A stretch of DNA of 64,000 nucleotides from Vreelandella azerica (GCF_013112225.1 NZ_JABFHI010000001.1:496001-560000); one strand, 5' to 3'. Counted from the first letter of the stretch, positions 11,427 to 21,873 are shown. Translations and numbers: made by a program. Notes: generated by a model not told the origin, from the letters alone.

Positions 11427-12766
11427 ATGGCACAGGCATTTGATGCAAACGCACAGCAAGCGCTGCTCGCTTCACGCGCTGAACAGGCGCTGCAGCTCGC
11501 CAGGCAGCTGGGGGCCGATAGTGCTGAAGTAGGCGCCAGTGTCGATCAGGGTGTTGGCGTCAGTGTGCGTCTGGGCGAAGTGGAAACCGTCGAGTTATCC
11601 CGAGATCAGGGGATTGCCGTTACCGTCTATGTGGGCCAGCGTAAAGGCAGTGCGTCATCAACCGATGCTGGCGCTGAATCAATCCGTGCAACGGTTGAAA
11701 AAGCCTTGTCGATTGCCCGCTACACCGGTGAAGACCCCGCGGCCGGTTTGGCCGATGCTGAGCTGATGGCGCGTGAGCTGCCGGATCTTAAAGTCCATTA
11801 CCCCTGGGCACTGAGCATCGAGGAAGCAACCGCTATTGCCCTGGCGTGCGAACGGGCCGGGCGTGACTACCCAGGTATCACCAAGTCTGACGGCGCCTCT
11901 CTTTCCACCGGTGAAGGCGTTCGGGTGTATGCCAACAGTCATGGCTTTCTGGGTACACAGAAAGGCAGTCGCCATTCGCTTTCGTGTATGTTGATCGCCG
12001 AAGACGATAAGGGCATGCAGCGTGATTACGACTATACGTCGGCACGTGACTCCCAAGCGTTGAGAGCGCCAAGTGCAGTAGGTGAAGAAGCAGCTCGGCG
12101 CACCTTACGCCGCCTGGGCGCGCAGCGGCCTAAAACCGGCAGTTTTCCTGTGCTGTTTGATCCGACGCTGGCCAGCGGGCTGGTCGGTCATCTGATGGGA
12201 GCTCTGGCCGGCGGTGCCCTGTATCGCGAAGCCTCCTTTTTGTGTGATCGGCTCGGTACGCCTCTTTTCCCTGAGTGGTTCAGCTTGGAAGAACGCCCCA
12301 TGGAAGTGGGTGCCACTGCCAGTTCCCCTTTGATGGTGAAGGCGTACAGACTCGCAATAATCGCTTTATTGTCGATGGCCAGGTAGCCAGCTATATGCTG
12401 TCTTCCTACAGTGCACGACGCCTGGGGATGCAAACCACGGGTAACGCTGGTGGCGCGCGTAACTTGCGGCTGACTGCTCCGTTGCGCTCATTTGAGGCCT
12501 TGCTCAAGGAAATGGATCGTGGTGTCTGGGTAACCGAGCTGATGGGTCAGGGGGTTAACAGCGTGACGGGAGATTATTCGCGGGGCGCGGCCGGATTCTG
12601 GATCGAAAATGGCCAGGTGCAATACCCGGTTGAAGAATTCACCATTGCGGGCAATCTGAACACCATGTTCAGCGGGCTGGTGGCGGTGGGTAATGATACC
12701 GATACGCGAGGAAGCATTCACACCGGTAGTTGGTTGATTGACAATATGACCGTTGCCGGGGACTGA
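11427..12766 (+). CDS. pmbA: PmbA/TldE, partner subunit of the TldD metalloprotease (one frame break)
   Basis: Non-catalytic partner of TldD; the heterodimer matures microcin B17 and degrades unfolded peptides in E. coli. The start ATG 11427 has AGGAGA just upstream. The sequence carries the TldD/PmbA N-terminal fold (VSVRLGEVETVELSRDQGIAV) and the C-terminal half ending in NMTVAGD, with no HExxxH, as expected for this subunit. One break at CCCC 12325-12328: adding a C restores ASSPFDGEGVQTRNNRF and about 446 aa, normal for PmbA. Confidence 0.93.
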
Positions 12767-12783
12767 CAGACGAAGGTTGGCTG

Positions 12784-13071
12784 TCAGGCGTCTTCATCAA
12801 AGCGGGCAGTGAACAGGGCTTCTATGGCTTCCAGGGCCTGTTCTGCCTCGTCCCCTTCGGCCTTGATGTTCAGCTGGGTGCCGCAGGGGGCGGCAAGCAT
12901 CAGTAACGCCATGATGTTGCTGGCATCCGCCTCTTGAGTGCCTTTGCTCACCTTGATGCAAGCATCAAAGGGTTGGCAGCAAGTGACGAGTTTGGTGGCG
13001 GCGCGGGCGTGCAGGCCGCGTTTGTTGGTCAGTGTCAGTGTTCTTTCAGGCACCCTGGTTCCTTTTTCCAA
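12784..13071 (-). CDS. ptsO: NPr, nitrogen-PTS phosphocarrier (HPr family)
   Basis: Receives phosphate from EI-Ntr (PtsP) and passes it to PtsN; a regulatory rather than sugar-transporting branch. 95 aa; His21 in RGLHARAATKLV is the phosphorylated residue, and NIMALLMLAAPCGTQL is the usual second block. It is last in the minus-strand block rpoN-hpf-ptsN-rapZ-ptsO, 18 bp after rapZ, the classic order. Converges with pmbA. Confidence 0.95.
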   Translation of the reverse strand: MEKGTRVPERTLTLTNKRGLHARAATKLVTCCQPFDACIKVSKGTQEADASNIMALLMLAAPCGTQLNIKAEGDEAEQALEAIEALFTARFDEDA

Positions 13072-13089
13072 GCGGTGTCGGCGGTCAGC

Positions 13090-13997
13090 TCATTTGGCAG
13101 TACTGCTATCCGCCACCTTTGCATCTGTCGCGGTTGAATACGTCAGCCCCAGTTCACGATGGCGAATATGGGTTTCAATGCCATCCTCAGCCATGCGTTT
13201 GGCCAATTGCTCTACGGTATACACTGACCTATGCTGCCCGCCAGTACAGCCAATGGCAATGGTCATATAGCTGCGCTGGCTGCTCTGGTAAGCGGGTAGC
13301 CAGCGGCTGATCCAGGCATGAATATCGTCGCCCATTGCTTTGACAATCGGGTACTCACTCAAGAAGGCCTGAACATCGGCATCGCGTCCGGTGGACTCGC
13401 GCAGCATCGGGTCCCAGTAGGGATTGGGCAGGCAGCGCACATCAAACACCAGATCGGCATCTAATGGAACGCCGCGCTTGTAGCCAAAGGATTCAAAGGT
13501 GATGGTCAGCTTGTCGCTCTTGTGCAACGCTACCTGGTCAGTGATGCGGCTACGCAGATCATGAACGGTCATCCTTGAGGTATCAATGGTCAGATCGGCA
13601 AGATCGCGCACCTCACTCAATGTGTCTTCTTCCTTGCTGATGGCTTCCTCAAGCGTCAGGTCACTATTGCGGGTCAACGGGTGGCGACGACGGGTTGCCG
13701 AGTAGCGTTCAAGCAGAATACGTGCATCTGTGGTTAGGTAGACAATTTGGAAATGGATATCACGCTGATGCAGCTCGGTGAGTAGCCGGGGAGCTTTTCA
13801 AGTGCGCCGGGAAGGTTGCGGGCATCAATACTGACGGCTAAGCGCGATTGTTCTCCCTGGTCGCGCAATTCATCAACCAATGAGCCTAGCAGCATGGCAG
13901 GAAGGTTATCAATGGCGTAGTAGCCAAGGTCTTCCAGCGCTTGCAGGGCAATGGATTTTCCCGAGCCGGAGCGGCCGCTGATAATGACCAGTTGCAT
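13090..13997 (-). CDS. rapZ: RapZ, RNase adapter / nucleotide-binding protein (one frame break)
   Basis: P-loop protein which in E. coli guides RNase E to the GlmZ small RNA and senses glucosamine-6-phosphate. Walker A GRSGSGKS at residues 8-15; the C-terminal domain holds [17 protein letters not shown]. The start is the ATG at 13995-13997 (MQLVIISG). The frame is lost at GGGG 13788-13791 (CCCC on the coding strand); one base restores [22 protein letters not shown]. About 302 aa, slightly longer than E. coli (284) because of a C-terminal tail ending TAK. Confidence 0.92.
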
Positions 13998-14058
13998 AGC
14001 GTCTCTCTTGCGTGGGTTCACCCTGAAAGTGTTTTCGGGTGTACTGAAAGCATCAGGA

Positions 14059-14525
14059 TCAGAAGGCGCTATCGCGTATTTTCTCACTGATCAGGTCAAG
14101 GAGCTCCCGTTGACTGCCAGCCTTGCGAAGTTGAGCCCTAACGTTTGCGTCATTCATGATAGTGGCGACCTGGCCAAGCAGCGCCAAATGGGTATCGTCT
14201 GCTTCTTCAGGTACCAGAAGCACAAATACCAGATCGACCGGTTCGCCATCAATAGCGTCAAAATCAACGGCTTCGGTAAGTTTAAGAAAGCTGCCAATCG
14301 GGGTTGAACAGTGCGGGCTGCGGGCATGCGGAATGGCAACACCATTGCCGATACCAGTGCTGCCCAGTCGCTCCCGGTTGATTAGACGACCAAATACTTC
14401 CTGGCTGTCGAGGCTAGGCGTATTCTGGGCAATAAAGGTGCTGAAAAACTCCAGCACCCTTTTTTGCTGCCTCCAGGCACATCATAAAGAATGCGCTCAG
14501 GAGGCAAGATGGTTTCTAATGTCAT
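14059..14525 (-). CDS. ptsN: PtsN, EIIA-Ntr regulatory protein (one frame break)
   Basis: Terminal acceptor of the nitrogen PTS; in other gammaproteobacteria it regulates potassium transport and stress responses by direct binding. The start ATG at 14523-14525 gives [12 protein letters not shown]. One A missing from the A6 run (T6 at 14460-14465 on the plus strand); restoring it gives [18 protein letters not shown]. His67 in GVAIPHAR is the phosphorylation site. About 155 aa, typical. Lies 4 bp after hpf and 61 bp before rapZ. Confidence 0.92.
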
Positions 14526-14529
14526 CGGG

Positions 14530-14838
14530 TTACCGCACACCTGCGCCCTGGGCGCGAGCTTGTGCTTTTTCCTTGTGCTTGACCAGCTGACGGTCAATCT
14601 TGTCTGCCAGGGCATCGATAGCTGCGTACATATCGACATCCGTAGCTTCAGCATGCAAGTCTGCGCCGGAAGCGTGCAGAGTACAGGCAGCTTGTTGACG
14701 CTCTTTCTCTACCGACAGGGTGACCTGAACCGTGGTGATGTTGTCGTAATGGCGCTCGACGCGGGCGAGCTTCTCATTGACGTAGTCGCGCAGGGCGTCG
14801 GTCAATTCTACGTGATGGCCTGTAATATTGACTTGCAT
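14530..14838 (-). CDS. hpf: Short-form ribosome hibernation promoting factor
   Basis: Binds the 30S decoding channel in stationary phase and promotes 100S dimers. 102 aa; beta-alpha fold with MQVNITGHHVELTDALRDYVNEK at the N-terminus and DMYAAIDALADKIDRQLVKHK near the end. There is no long-HPF C-terminal dimerisation domain. Its position directly downstream of rpoN is the standard one. Confidence 0.95.
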   Translation of the reverse strand: MQVNITGHHVELTDALRDYVNEKLARVERHYDNITTVQVTLSVEKERQQAACTLHASGADLHAEATDVDMYAAIDALADKIDRQLVKHKEKAQARAQGAGVR

Positions 14839-14897
14839 TAGCGTACTCCTATCATCGGACTGTACTTTGATTGTAACCCTTTTTTTTATGAAGCAAA

Positions 14898-14909
14898 GCC
14901 CTTTAGGGC
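14898..14909 (-). terminator. Weak hairpin between rpoN and hpf
   Basis: GCCC-TTTA-GGGC forms a 4-bp stem; read on the minus strand it is followed by TTTGCTTC, and a long A run follows further on. It may act as an attenuator between rpoN and hpf, but the stem is short and the U tract is interrupted. Confidence 0.25.
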
Positions 14910-14975
14910 AAGTTTCCTTTTAACTCAGCGACTTCTTCACAAAATTTTTCAACAGATCCTAGCGACGGTTATGAA

Positions 14976-16385
14976 TTAACTCAGATGACGGCGTTCGCTG
15001 GAAGAGGGGATGCCCATGGCTTCACGGTATTTGGCAACGGTGCGACGGGCCACACTGACACCATCCTCATTCAACAGGGTCACCAAGCGACTATCGGATA
15101 GTGGTTTGTGAGGTGGTTCATCCTGAATCAGTTTTTTGATCCGTGCGCGGATGGCGGTGCTGGAGTGATGATCTCCCTCTTGGTTGCTGACATGGCTTGA
15201 GAAAAAGTACTTAAGCTCGAATACGCCACGCGGTGTATGAATGAACTTCTGGGTAGTGACACGGGAAATGGTTGATTCGTGCATGTCTACGGCGCTGGCG
15301 ATATCGGCAAGAATCAGCGGTTTCATGGCCTCTTCGCCATGTTCCAGAAATCCGATTTGGCGAACAATGATTTCCTGGCCTACCCGCAGCAAGGTGTCGT
15401 TGCGGCTGGCCAGGCTCTTGATCAGCCAGCGCGCTTCCTGCAGGTGATCTTTGAGAAACTGGTTGTCCTCACTTTTGTCGGCGCGCTTGATCAGGCTTGC
15501 ATATTCTGGCTGGATGCGCAGCCGAGGCATGGCTTCCGGGTTAAGCGTTAGATGCCAGCCTTGGTGATCGTAGTGTACGACCAGATCCGGGGTGATATAG
15601 CCGCTGACGGCGCCGCCAAAAGTGCTACCTGGGCGAGGGTCAAGGCTACGTATCAGGCCAATCACCTCGCTGAGCTGGTCGTCGTCCAGATTCAGGCGGC
15701 GTTTCAGGGTGCGGCTATCATGTTTGCCGAGTATTTCCAGAAACTGTCTGACCAGCCGCTTGGCCGGGATGAGCAAGGGGGTCGTGTCGGGCAGCGTTGC
15801 CAGCTGGAGCATCAAACATTCGCGTAAGTCGCGGGCAAAGACGCCGGTAGGCTCAAACTGTTGCAGGCGCAACAGGACGCCTTCGATCTCACGTTGCTGA
15901 ATGCCTTCATGGGCAGTGGCTTGCAAACTCTCGCGAATCTCGCTTAACGAAAGTGACAGATAGCCATTGTTATCGACGGCATCAATCAGCGTTTCGGCGA
16001 TGCTGTATTCTCGGGCGCTGATATCCGTCATGGCAAGCTGCCACAACAAATGCCCGTGCAGGCTTTGCACCGCTGCGTCGCGTTCGAAGTCTGGGCCTTC
16101 CTGGCTGCTACTGCCTGCGCTGGCGACATCTTGGTAGGTGTCTGACCAGTCGCTATCGACAGAAAGCTCGCTGGGAATATCTTCTGACCAGTCAGCCTCC
16201 TTGTCTTCCTGGCTAACCTGCTCGCCAAACTCCTCTTCCTGTTCCAGCAAGGGATTGGTGTCGAGTGCGTTCTGGATTTCCTGACGAAGATCCAAAGTCG
16301 ATAGCTGCAGCAAGGCGATTGCCTGCTGCAACTGAGGTGTCATTGTCAGTTGAGTGCCAAGACGCAGTTGAAGGGACGCTTTCAT
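14976..16385 (-). CDS. rpoN: RNA polymerase sigma-54 factor
   Basis: Alternative sigma factor recognising -24/-12 promoters and requiring AAA+ activators. The Gln/Leu-rich region I is at the start (MKASLQLRLGTQLTMTPQLQQAIALLQLSTLDL), followed by an acidic region II (about residues 50-110), the core-binding domain, and the RpoN box ARRTVAKYREAMG near the C-terminus. The start at 16383-16385 matches family N-termini better than an ATG two codons upstream; 469 aa. Sits between lptB and hpf, as in most gammaproteobacteria. Confidence 0.96.
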   Translation of the reverse strand: MKASLQLRLGTQLTMTPQLQQAIALLQLSTLDLRQEIQNALDTNPLLEQEEEFGEQVSQEDKEADWSEDIPSELSVDSDWSDTYQDVASAGSSSQEGPDFERDAAVQSLHGHLLWQLAMTDISAREYSIAETLIDAVDNNGYLSLSLSEIRESLQATAHEGIQQREIEGVLLRLQQFEPTGVFARDLRECLMLQLATLPDTTPLLIPAKRLVRQFLEILGKHDSRTLKRRLNLDDDQLSEVIGLIRSLDPRPGSTFGGAVSGYITPDLVVHYDHQGWHLTLNPEAMPRLRIQPEYASLIKRADKSEDNQFLKDHLQEARWLIKSLASRNDTLLRVGQEIIVRQIGFLEHGEEAMKPLILADIASAVDMHESTISRVTTQKFIHTPRGVFELKYFFSSHVSNQEGDHHSSTAIRARIKKLIQDEPPHKPLSDSRLVTLLNEDGVSVARRTVAKYREAMGIPSSSERRHLS

Positions 16386-16523
16386 GACCATTCGTGAACC
16401 ACCCGTGGCATGTAAAGCTTTACCCTAAAAGCAGTGGCCTTCAGGCGCAAGTAGCAATAAGCATGCCATCGATAAAAAGTTACCAGTGGGCGTGGCGGCT
16501 AACAGGCTGCATAGCAGCAGAAA

Positions 16524-17291
16524 TCACAGTTTGAAATCTTCGCCGAGATAGATATCCCGGACCTGCTGATTATCCAGAATCGTATGCGGGGAACCGCTGG
16601 CAATGATATAACCATCGCCGACGATATAGGCGGTATCACAGATATCCAGGGTTTCCCTGACGTTGTGGTCAGTAATCAATACGCCGATATTACGTGCCTT
16701 GAGCGCACGGATGATGGTCTTGATATCACCGACGGAAATCGGGTCAACCCCGGCAAAAGGTTCATCAAGTAAAATAAAATGCGGGTCAGTGGCCAGCGAT
16801 CGGGCAATTTCAACCCGGCGCCTTTCACCGCCAGACAGGCTCATACCAAGATTGTCGCGGATATGGGTAATATGAAAGTCTTCGAGTAACTGCTCCAGTA
16901 GACCTTTGCGTTCAGCGCGGGAAAGCCCCTTGCGGGTTTCCAGGATCGCCATGATGTTGTCGGCAACGCTCAGCTTGCGGAAAATCGAGGCTTCCTGTGG
17001 CAGGTAGCCGATACCGGCAATCGCGCGTTCATGCATGGGCGCCCGAGTCAGGTCCAGTTCATCAATATATACCTTCCCAGCATCTGCTTTGACCAGGCCA
17101 ACAATCATGTAGAAAGAGGTGGTCTTGCCCGCGCCATTGGGGCCGAGAAGCCCGACAATGCTACCTTGGGCAATATCGAGATTGATATCCTTGACCACCC
17201 GGCGACGCTTATAGCTTTTGGCCAGGTGGCGTGCCGAAAGCGTTTTGCCGGATGGGCTCGGCGCTGAGGCCGTTACATCATCAAAAGACAC
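16524..17291 (-). CDS. lptB: LptB, LPS export ABC transporter ATPase
   Basis: Cytoplasmic ATPase that, with LptF and LptG, extracts LPS from the inner membrane and pushes it along the LptC-LptA bridge. Walker A GPNGAGKT at residues 50-57, ABC signature [12 protein letters not shown], Walker [14 protein letters not shown], switch His in ITDHNVRE. 255 aa, including about 15 extra N-terminal residues before the usual start. Downstream of lptA by 9 bp. Confidence 0.97.
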   Translation of the reverse strand: MSFDDVTASAPSPSGKTLSARHLAKSYKRRRVVKDINLDIAQGSIVGLLGPNGAGKTTSFYMIVGLVKADAGKVYIDELDLTRAPMHERAIAGIGYLPQEASIFRKLSVADNIMAILETRKGLSRAERKGLLEQLLEDFHITHIRDNLGMSLSGGERRRVEIARSLATDPHFILLDEPFAGVDPISVGDIKTIIRALKARNIGVLITDHNVRETLDICDTAYIVGDGYIIASGSPHTILDNQQVRDIYLGEDFKL

Positions 17292-17300
17292 TAAAGGCTC

Positions 17301-17813
17301 CTATTGCTGCTCAGGTTGCAGGATCATGCGGATGCGCTGATTTTCACTGCCTTCGACATCCGAGCGGGCCTGAACAACGCCCCGGTCGATGAAATATTCC
17401 AATTTACCGCCGGTGAAACGGTCGCCTCCCTGGCTGAGTTCAGCGCGGTCTATCAGTTCCACACGGCGCTCGGCGACATGGTAGGTGATGCGCTTGGCCT
17501 GGCCTTCGGTGATGCCTTCCTGGTCTTCGAAGCGGTTGCGTATATAGGCGCGATCGCCGATGGCAATGGCCCTGGATAGTTCGCCATTGGCGTTGCGCTG
17601 AATTTCCACGCGTGCTCCATTGATATGCAGGTCACCCTGGCGGATGCGCACATCACCACTGTAAACGGCGGTGCCTGCGTTCTGGTCAATATCCAGCTGG
17701 TCGGCTTCCACTTCAACAGGGTCACCGGGCGCGGCATACAGTAACTGAAAGCTGACAGCGCTGAGTATCAGGCTGCAAAACACACGAAGGATCAAGGCAT
17801 GGATATTCATCAA
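17301..17813 (-). CDS. lptA: LptA, periplasmic LPS bridge protein
   Basis: Oligomerises through its OstA/LptA beta-jellyroll to form the periplasmic bridge for LPS. 170 aa with a signal peptide (about residues 1-27, ending LLYA before APGDP) and the LptA core VEVEADQLDIDQNAGTAVYSGDV. Lies between lptC (11 bp) and lptB in the usual kdsC-lptC-lptA-lptB order. Confidence 0.95.
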   Translation of the reverse strand: MMNIHALILRVFCSLILSAVSFQLLYAAPGDPVEVEADQLDIDQNAGTAVYSGDVRIRQGDLHINGARVEIQRNANGELSRAIAIGDRAYIRNRFEDQEGITEGQAKRITYHVAERRVELIDRAELSQGGDRFTGGKLEYFIDRGVVQARSDVEGSENQRIRMILQPEQQ

Positions 17814-17824
17814 GTATTGCTCCT

Positions 17825-18406
17825 TTACGGGGCCGTCTCGGTCGGGTGATAACCACGCACCTGACCACCTAGCTGCAAGCGGTCTTCATTAAGCCATAAA
17901 TCCATCCGCTGGGCCTGCATGGATTGAGGCGGTTGTTCTAATGTGACGGGGCTATTGCTGAAGGCATGCGCCTCGGCGCTGTGATATTCAAGGCGTTGAG
18001 TCGTCAGCTGCCAGGTTTCCTGAGGCTCCTGAAGACGCACATCACCGCGCAAGACAAGATGCTCTCCCTGATTGTCGATATGCCCCCTTTGTGCTTGAGC
18101 ATGCCATTCGCGCTGTTGGCTATCGACCAGCAAGGCGCGCGGTGATTCAAGCTGAGTGACCTGGCGTTGGGGCGTGTGGGTAAGTTGCTCGACCGCTATA
18201 CGCTGATGGCGATTGCCTTGCTCGTTATACAGGGTGAGAGTGGCGTTTTCGACCACATGCCCGGGCTCCTCAGCTCTTGCGTCAGGGTCGATTGCCGAGG
18301 GTGAGCCTGACTGCCAGTCAAACCAGGCTAGCAGGCCACCCAAAGCGAGAATAACCCCGGCTAGGATCAGACGCTGCAAGGTAACGACTGGGCTGCCCTG
18401 GGACAT
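17825..18406 (-). CDS. lptC: LptC, LPS transport membrane anchor
   Basis: Bitopic protein joining LptBFG to LptA. 193 aa; one N-terminal membrane segment (LILAGVILALGGLLAWF) followed by a periplasmic beta-jellyroll. Primary sequence is weakly conserved in this family, so the assignment rests on architecture and on its place between kdsC and lptA. It begins 2 bp after the kdsC stop. Confidence 0.92.
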   Translation of the reverse strand: MSQGSPVVTLQRLILAGVILALGGLLAWFDWQSGSPSAIDPDARAEEPGHVVENATLTLYNEQGNRHQRIAVEQLTHTPQRQVTQLESPRALLVDSQQREWHAQAQRGHIDNQGEHLVLRGDVRLQEPQETWQLTTQRLEYHSAEAHAFSNSPVTLEQPPQSMQAQRMDLWLNEDRLQLGGQVRGYHPTETAP

Positions 18407-18408
18407 TT

Positions 18409-18950
18409 TTAGCGACGACCGTGCAGATAGGTGTCAATCACGGCACCCCAGTGGCCCTGAGCTTCGAGCAGGGTATCGCACACTTCGCGCACCGCACCGT
18501 GTCCGCCCAGCCGCTCAGTGACCCAGTCTGCATGAGTGTGCAGGTAATCGGGGGCATTGGGTACCGTGATACCGATGCCAGAACGCTTGATAGCGGCCAG
18601 GTCAGGCAGATCATCGCCACAGTAGGCGACCTGATCGAGTTCGATATTAAGGCGCTGGCAAAGCTGACGCAGGGTGGTCAGTTTATCTTCACAGCCTTGA
18701 TAGACGTGTGGAATGCCCAACGCAGCAGCCCGTTGGCTGACCATGGGGAATCTCGCCCGGTGATGATGGCGACGTGTAATCCGGCCCGTTTGAGTAGCTT
18801 AAGGCCTTGTCCATCCTGAGTATGAAAGGCCTTGATTTCCACGCCATCAGCCTGAAAATACAGCCGACCGTCAGTCAGCACGCCGTCGACGTCCATGGCG
18901 AATAGGCGCACACGGCGCAGTTGATCAATCAGGTTGGCAGGTAGGCTCAT
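18409..18950 (-). CDS. kdsC: KdsC, KDO 8-phosphate phosphatase (one frame break)
   Basis: HAD-superfamily phosphatase producing KDO for the LPS inner core. The catalytic motif DVDGVLTDG has Asp20 and Asp22, ITGRDSP is motif II, and CGDDLPDL is motif IV. One break at GGGG 18745-18748; restoring a base joins GRDSP to MVSQRAAALGIPHVYQG. About 180 aa, typical of tetrameric KdsC. Followed by lptC. Confidence 0.93.
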
Positions 18951-18999
18951 AAGGGCTCCAGTTTAAAAAAGTAGTTGATGTCTTTGGCATGCCAGCATG

Positions 19000-20001
19000 C
19001 TAGATAACGCCACTGACGAGCAAGTCATGCATGTGCAGTGCGCCGATCGGGCGCTGTTCATCATCGACGACTGCAAGGGCGGTAATCTTGCTTTCTTCCA
19101 TCAGGCGCACGGCCTCAGCGGCGAGCATGCTGGGAGCGATGCGTTTGCCGGGGCGAGTCATGACATCATCCACCAGAACGTCACGCAGGTCATAGTGGTG
19201 ATCCAGGGTGCGGCGTAAATCACCGTCCGTGTATACCCCGGCAAGCCGACCCTGAGGATCGGTCACACAGGTAAAGCCTAACCCCTTACGGGTGATTTCC
19301 AGCAGGGCATCCCGTAAAGGGCTGCCCAAGGGGATGCTAGGCAGGCGTTCGCCGTCGTGCATCACATCCTTGACGCACAGTAGCAAGCGCTTGCCGAGGG
19401 TGCCGCCTGGGTGGGAAAGGGCAAAATCTTCAGCGGTAAACCCCCGCGCTTCGAGCAGTGCCACTGCAAGAGCGTCCCCCAGGGCGAGCGCTGCTGTTGT
19501 GGAACTGGTCGGCGCCAGATCCAGAGGGCAGGCTTCTCGGTCAACGCCGCTGTCAAGGTGGGCATCAGCATGGCGCGCCAGGGTGGAATGCGCCCGCCCA
19601 GTCATGCTGATCAATGGCACTCCCAGGCGCTTGAGAAGCGGCAGCAGGGCGGTTACTTCGCTGGTTTCGCCAGAATTGGACAGGGCAATGACCACATCGC
19701 TGCGGGTAATCATGCCAAGGTCACCGTGGCTGGCTTCTCCGGGATGGACAAAAAACGCGGGCGTGCCGGTGCTGGCCAGGGTGGCGGCCAGTTTGCCAGC
19801 AATATGCCCGGATTTGCCCATGCCCGTGACGACCACGCGCCCTTTACAGGCCAGGATCAATTCGCAGGCGCGGTCAAAGTGTTCGTCAAGCTTGGCCTGT
19901 AGGTGACCGATTGCTTCCTGTTCTATCTGCAGCGTGCGCAGTGCGCTTTCACGCATCAAGCTGGTGGTTGGGGGTATCGCATGGGGCATGGTGTGACTCA
20001 A
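19000..20001 (-). CDS. kdsD: KdsD, D-arabinose 5-phosphate isomerase
   Basis: Interconverts ribulose 5-phosphate and arabinose 5-phosphate, the first step to KDO. 333 aa: SIS domain (GRVVVTGMGKSGHIAGKLAATLASTGTPAFF, SNSGETSE) followed by two CBS domains ending in AVVDDEQRPIGALHMHDLL. Lies 49 bp upstream of kdsC and is divergent from mlaF. The start is the ATG at 19999-20001; an in-frame Met four residues later is possible. Confidence 0.95.
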   Translation of the reverse strand: MSHTMPHAIPPTTSLMRESALRTLQIEQEAIGHLQAKLDEHFDRACELILACKGRVVVTGMGKSGHIAGKLAATLASTGTPAFFVHPGEASHGDLGMITRSDVVIALSNSGETSEVTALLPLLKRLGVPLISMTGRAHSTLARHADAHLDSGVDREACPLDLAPTSSTTAALALGDALAVALLEARGFTAEDFALSHPGGTLGKRLLLCVKDVMHDGERLPSIPLGSPLRDALLEITRKGLGFTCVTDPQGRLAGVYTDGDLRRTLDHHYDLRDVLVDDVMTRPGKRIAPSMLAAEAVRLMEESKITALAVVDDEQRPIGALHMHDLLVSGVI

Positions 20002-20127
20002 TTGACGATCACAGATCGGTAAATGAAAGCATTCAATATTAACATCTGCAGCTAGATGGCCGCATATTTATTCCCGCTTGCGTGCGACAATAGATGTTTC
20101 AGGGTCTTTGAATTGAGTTAGAATACA

Positions 20128-20244
20128 ATGTTCGATAATCTTTTTGAACGCCCTTCAACGTTAGATGCTTGGCCACGCTTAACCTGTCGTCAAGTATCTG
20201 ATGATTTCTGCGCACAAGGTGAGTGCCGGGTTTTATATGACTGA
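20128..20244 (+). CDS. Possible small ORF overlapping the mlaF start
   Basis: A 38-codon frame begins at ATG 20128 (MFDNLFERPSTLDAWPRL...) and ends with TGA at 20242-20244, overlapping the mlaF ATG (20237) by 8 bases. No convincing ribosome site precedes it; TAGAATACAAT is directly upstream and looks more like a -10 region. It could be a coupled leader peptide, a leaderless ORF or chance. I do not recognise the product. Confidence 0.2.
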   Translation: MFDNLFERPSTLDAWPRLTCRQVSDDFCAQGECRVLYD

Positions 20245-21057
20245 TACTGCTTTTATTGAAATACAGGATCTGTACTTTACGCGAGGGGATCACGAGATCT
20301 TTCGTGGCGTGAATATGTCCATTCCTCGCGGTAGAGTCACCGCCATCATGGGCCCGAGCGGTACGGGCAAAACCACCCTGTTGAAGCTGATTGGCGGGCA
20401 GTTAACGCCAGACAGTGGACGAATCCTGATCGACGGTCAGGATGTCAATACGCTTTCCAGGAAGGCGTTGTTCAAACTGCGTCAACGTATGGGAATGCTG
20501 TTCCAGAGCGGCGCTTTGTTTTCCGATCTGGATGTGTTCGAAAATGTGGCGTTTCCTCTTCGGGTGCATACCAATCTGCCAGATGCCATGGTGCGCGATA
20601 TCGTGCTTCTGAAACTGCAGGCAGTGGGCCTCAGAGGGGCTCGGGAGTTGATGCCGTCCGAGCTTTCCGGGGCATGGCTCGCCGCGTAGCCCTGGCCCGT
20701 GCGGTAGCCCTGGACCCTGAGCTGATTCTGTATGACGAGCCTTTCGTCGGCCAGGACCCTATTTCAATGGGGGTGCTGGTGCAGCTGATCAAGCGGCTTA
20801 ATCAGGCGCTTGAGCTGACCTCAGTGGTGGTATCTCACGATATCAAGGAAACCTTGAGTATTGCGGATTACCTGTATCTGATTGCTGACGGCGAGGTTGT
20901 CGCCCACGGGACACCGCAGATGCTGGATACGCATCAAGATCCGCGGGTCGAGCAGTTCATGCATGGCCAGCCGGATGGGCCTGTGCCCTTTCACTATCCG
21001 GCACAGCCGTTTTACGACGACATTCTTAATGACGATGCAACCACAAGGATCGGTTAG
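20237..21057 (+). CDS. mlaF: MlaF, phospholipid transport ATPase (one frame break)
   Basis: ATPase of the MlaFEDB complex, which moves phospholipids between the inner membrane and periplasmic MlaC to keep outer-membrane lipid asymmetry. Walker A GPSGTGKT at residues 39-46, Walker B LILYDEPFVGQDP, switch HDIKET. The ABC signature is interrupted: GGGG at 20669-20672 lacks one G; restoring it gives LSGGMARRVALARAVALDP. About 273 aa. The start MTDTAFIEIQDLYF follows family practice. First gene of mlaFEDCB. Confidence 0.93.
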
Positions 21058-21858
21058 ATGGATGCAAACTTTTCCCACGCCCTTGCACGGGTAACCAGGC
21101 TGGGACGCAAGGGATGCGACCTGTTGGAAGCCCTGGGTCGGGCTGGCCTGTTTCTTGGCCAGTCGGCGATCAGTTTTCCTTCGCGGGAAGGCTGGCGGCT
21201 ATGGATGCAGCAGATGCATTTTGTCGGCGTTCTGTCGTTGGCGATCGTGCTGGTGTCAGGGTTATTTATTGGCATGGTGATTTCACTCCAGGGCTACACC
21301 ATCCTCGTTGAGTTTGGCGCTGAGGAAGCGCTGGGCCAGATGGTCGCCTTATCCTTGCTGCGTGAACTGGCACCTGTGGTGGCGGCACTCTTGTTTGCGG
21401 GCCGAGCGGGCTCAGCCTTGACCGCTGAAATTGGCCTGATGAAAGCCACTGAACAGTTGTCGAGCATGGAGATGATCGGAGTCGACCCACTCCGCCGTGT
21501 GGTAGCGCCTCGTCTTTGGGCCGGGTTTGTGTCGCTGCCGATTCTTACTGTTGGTTTCAGCGTTGTAGGGGTCTGGGGCGGTTATCTGGTGGGTGTGCAA
21601 TGGCTGGGCGTATTTGAAGGCTCTTACTGGAGCAACATGCAGGCCAGCGTTACCTTCTTGAATGATGTGGGCAATGGCATGATCAAAAGCATGGTGTTTG
21701 CTGTGGTGGTGACCTGGATTGCCGTTTTTCAGGGATATGACCTGGTGCCAACATCCGAAGGTATTTCACGCGCTACAACCCGCACCGTGGTGTATTCGTC
21801 GCTGGCAGTACTAGGGTTGGATTTTGTCTTGACCGCCGTGATGTTTGGCGGCCTTTAA
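21058..21858 (+). CDS. mlaE: MlaE, phospholipid transport permease
   Basis: Membrane permease of the Mla ABC system. 266 aa with about five membrane segments and conserved blocks [34 protein letters not shown] and the ending [13 protein letters not shown]. Starts directly at the mlaF stop (TAG-ATG) and is followed by mlaD after 15 bp. Confidence 0.97.
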   Translation: MDANFSHALARVTRLGRKGCDLLEALGRAGLFLGQSAISFPSREGWRLWMQQMHFVGVLSLAIVLVSGLFIGMVISLQGYTILVEFGAEEALGQMVALSLLRELAPVVAALLFAGRAGSALTAEIGLMKATEQLSSMEMIGVDPLRRVVAPRLWAGFVSLPILTVGFSVVGVWGGYLVGVQWLGVFEGSYWSNMQASVTFLNDVGNGMIKSMVFAVVVTWIAVFQGYDLVPTSEGISRATTRTVVYSSLAVLGLDFVLTAVMFGGL

Positions 21859-21873
21859 CGTTGGAGAAAATAC

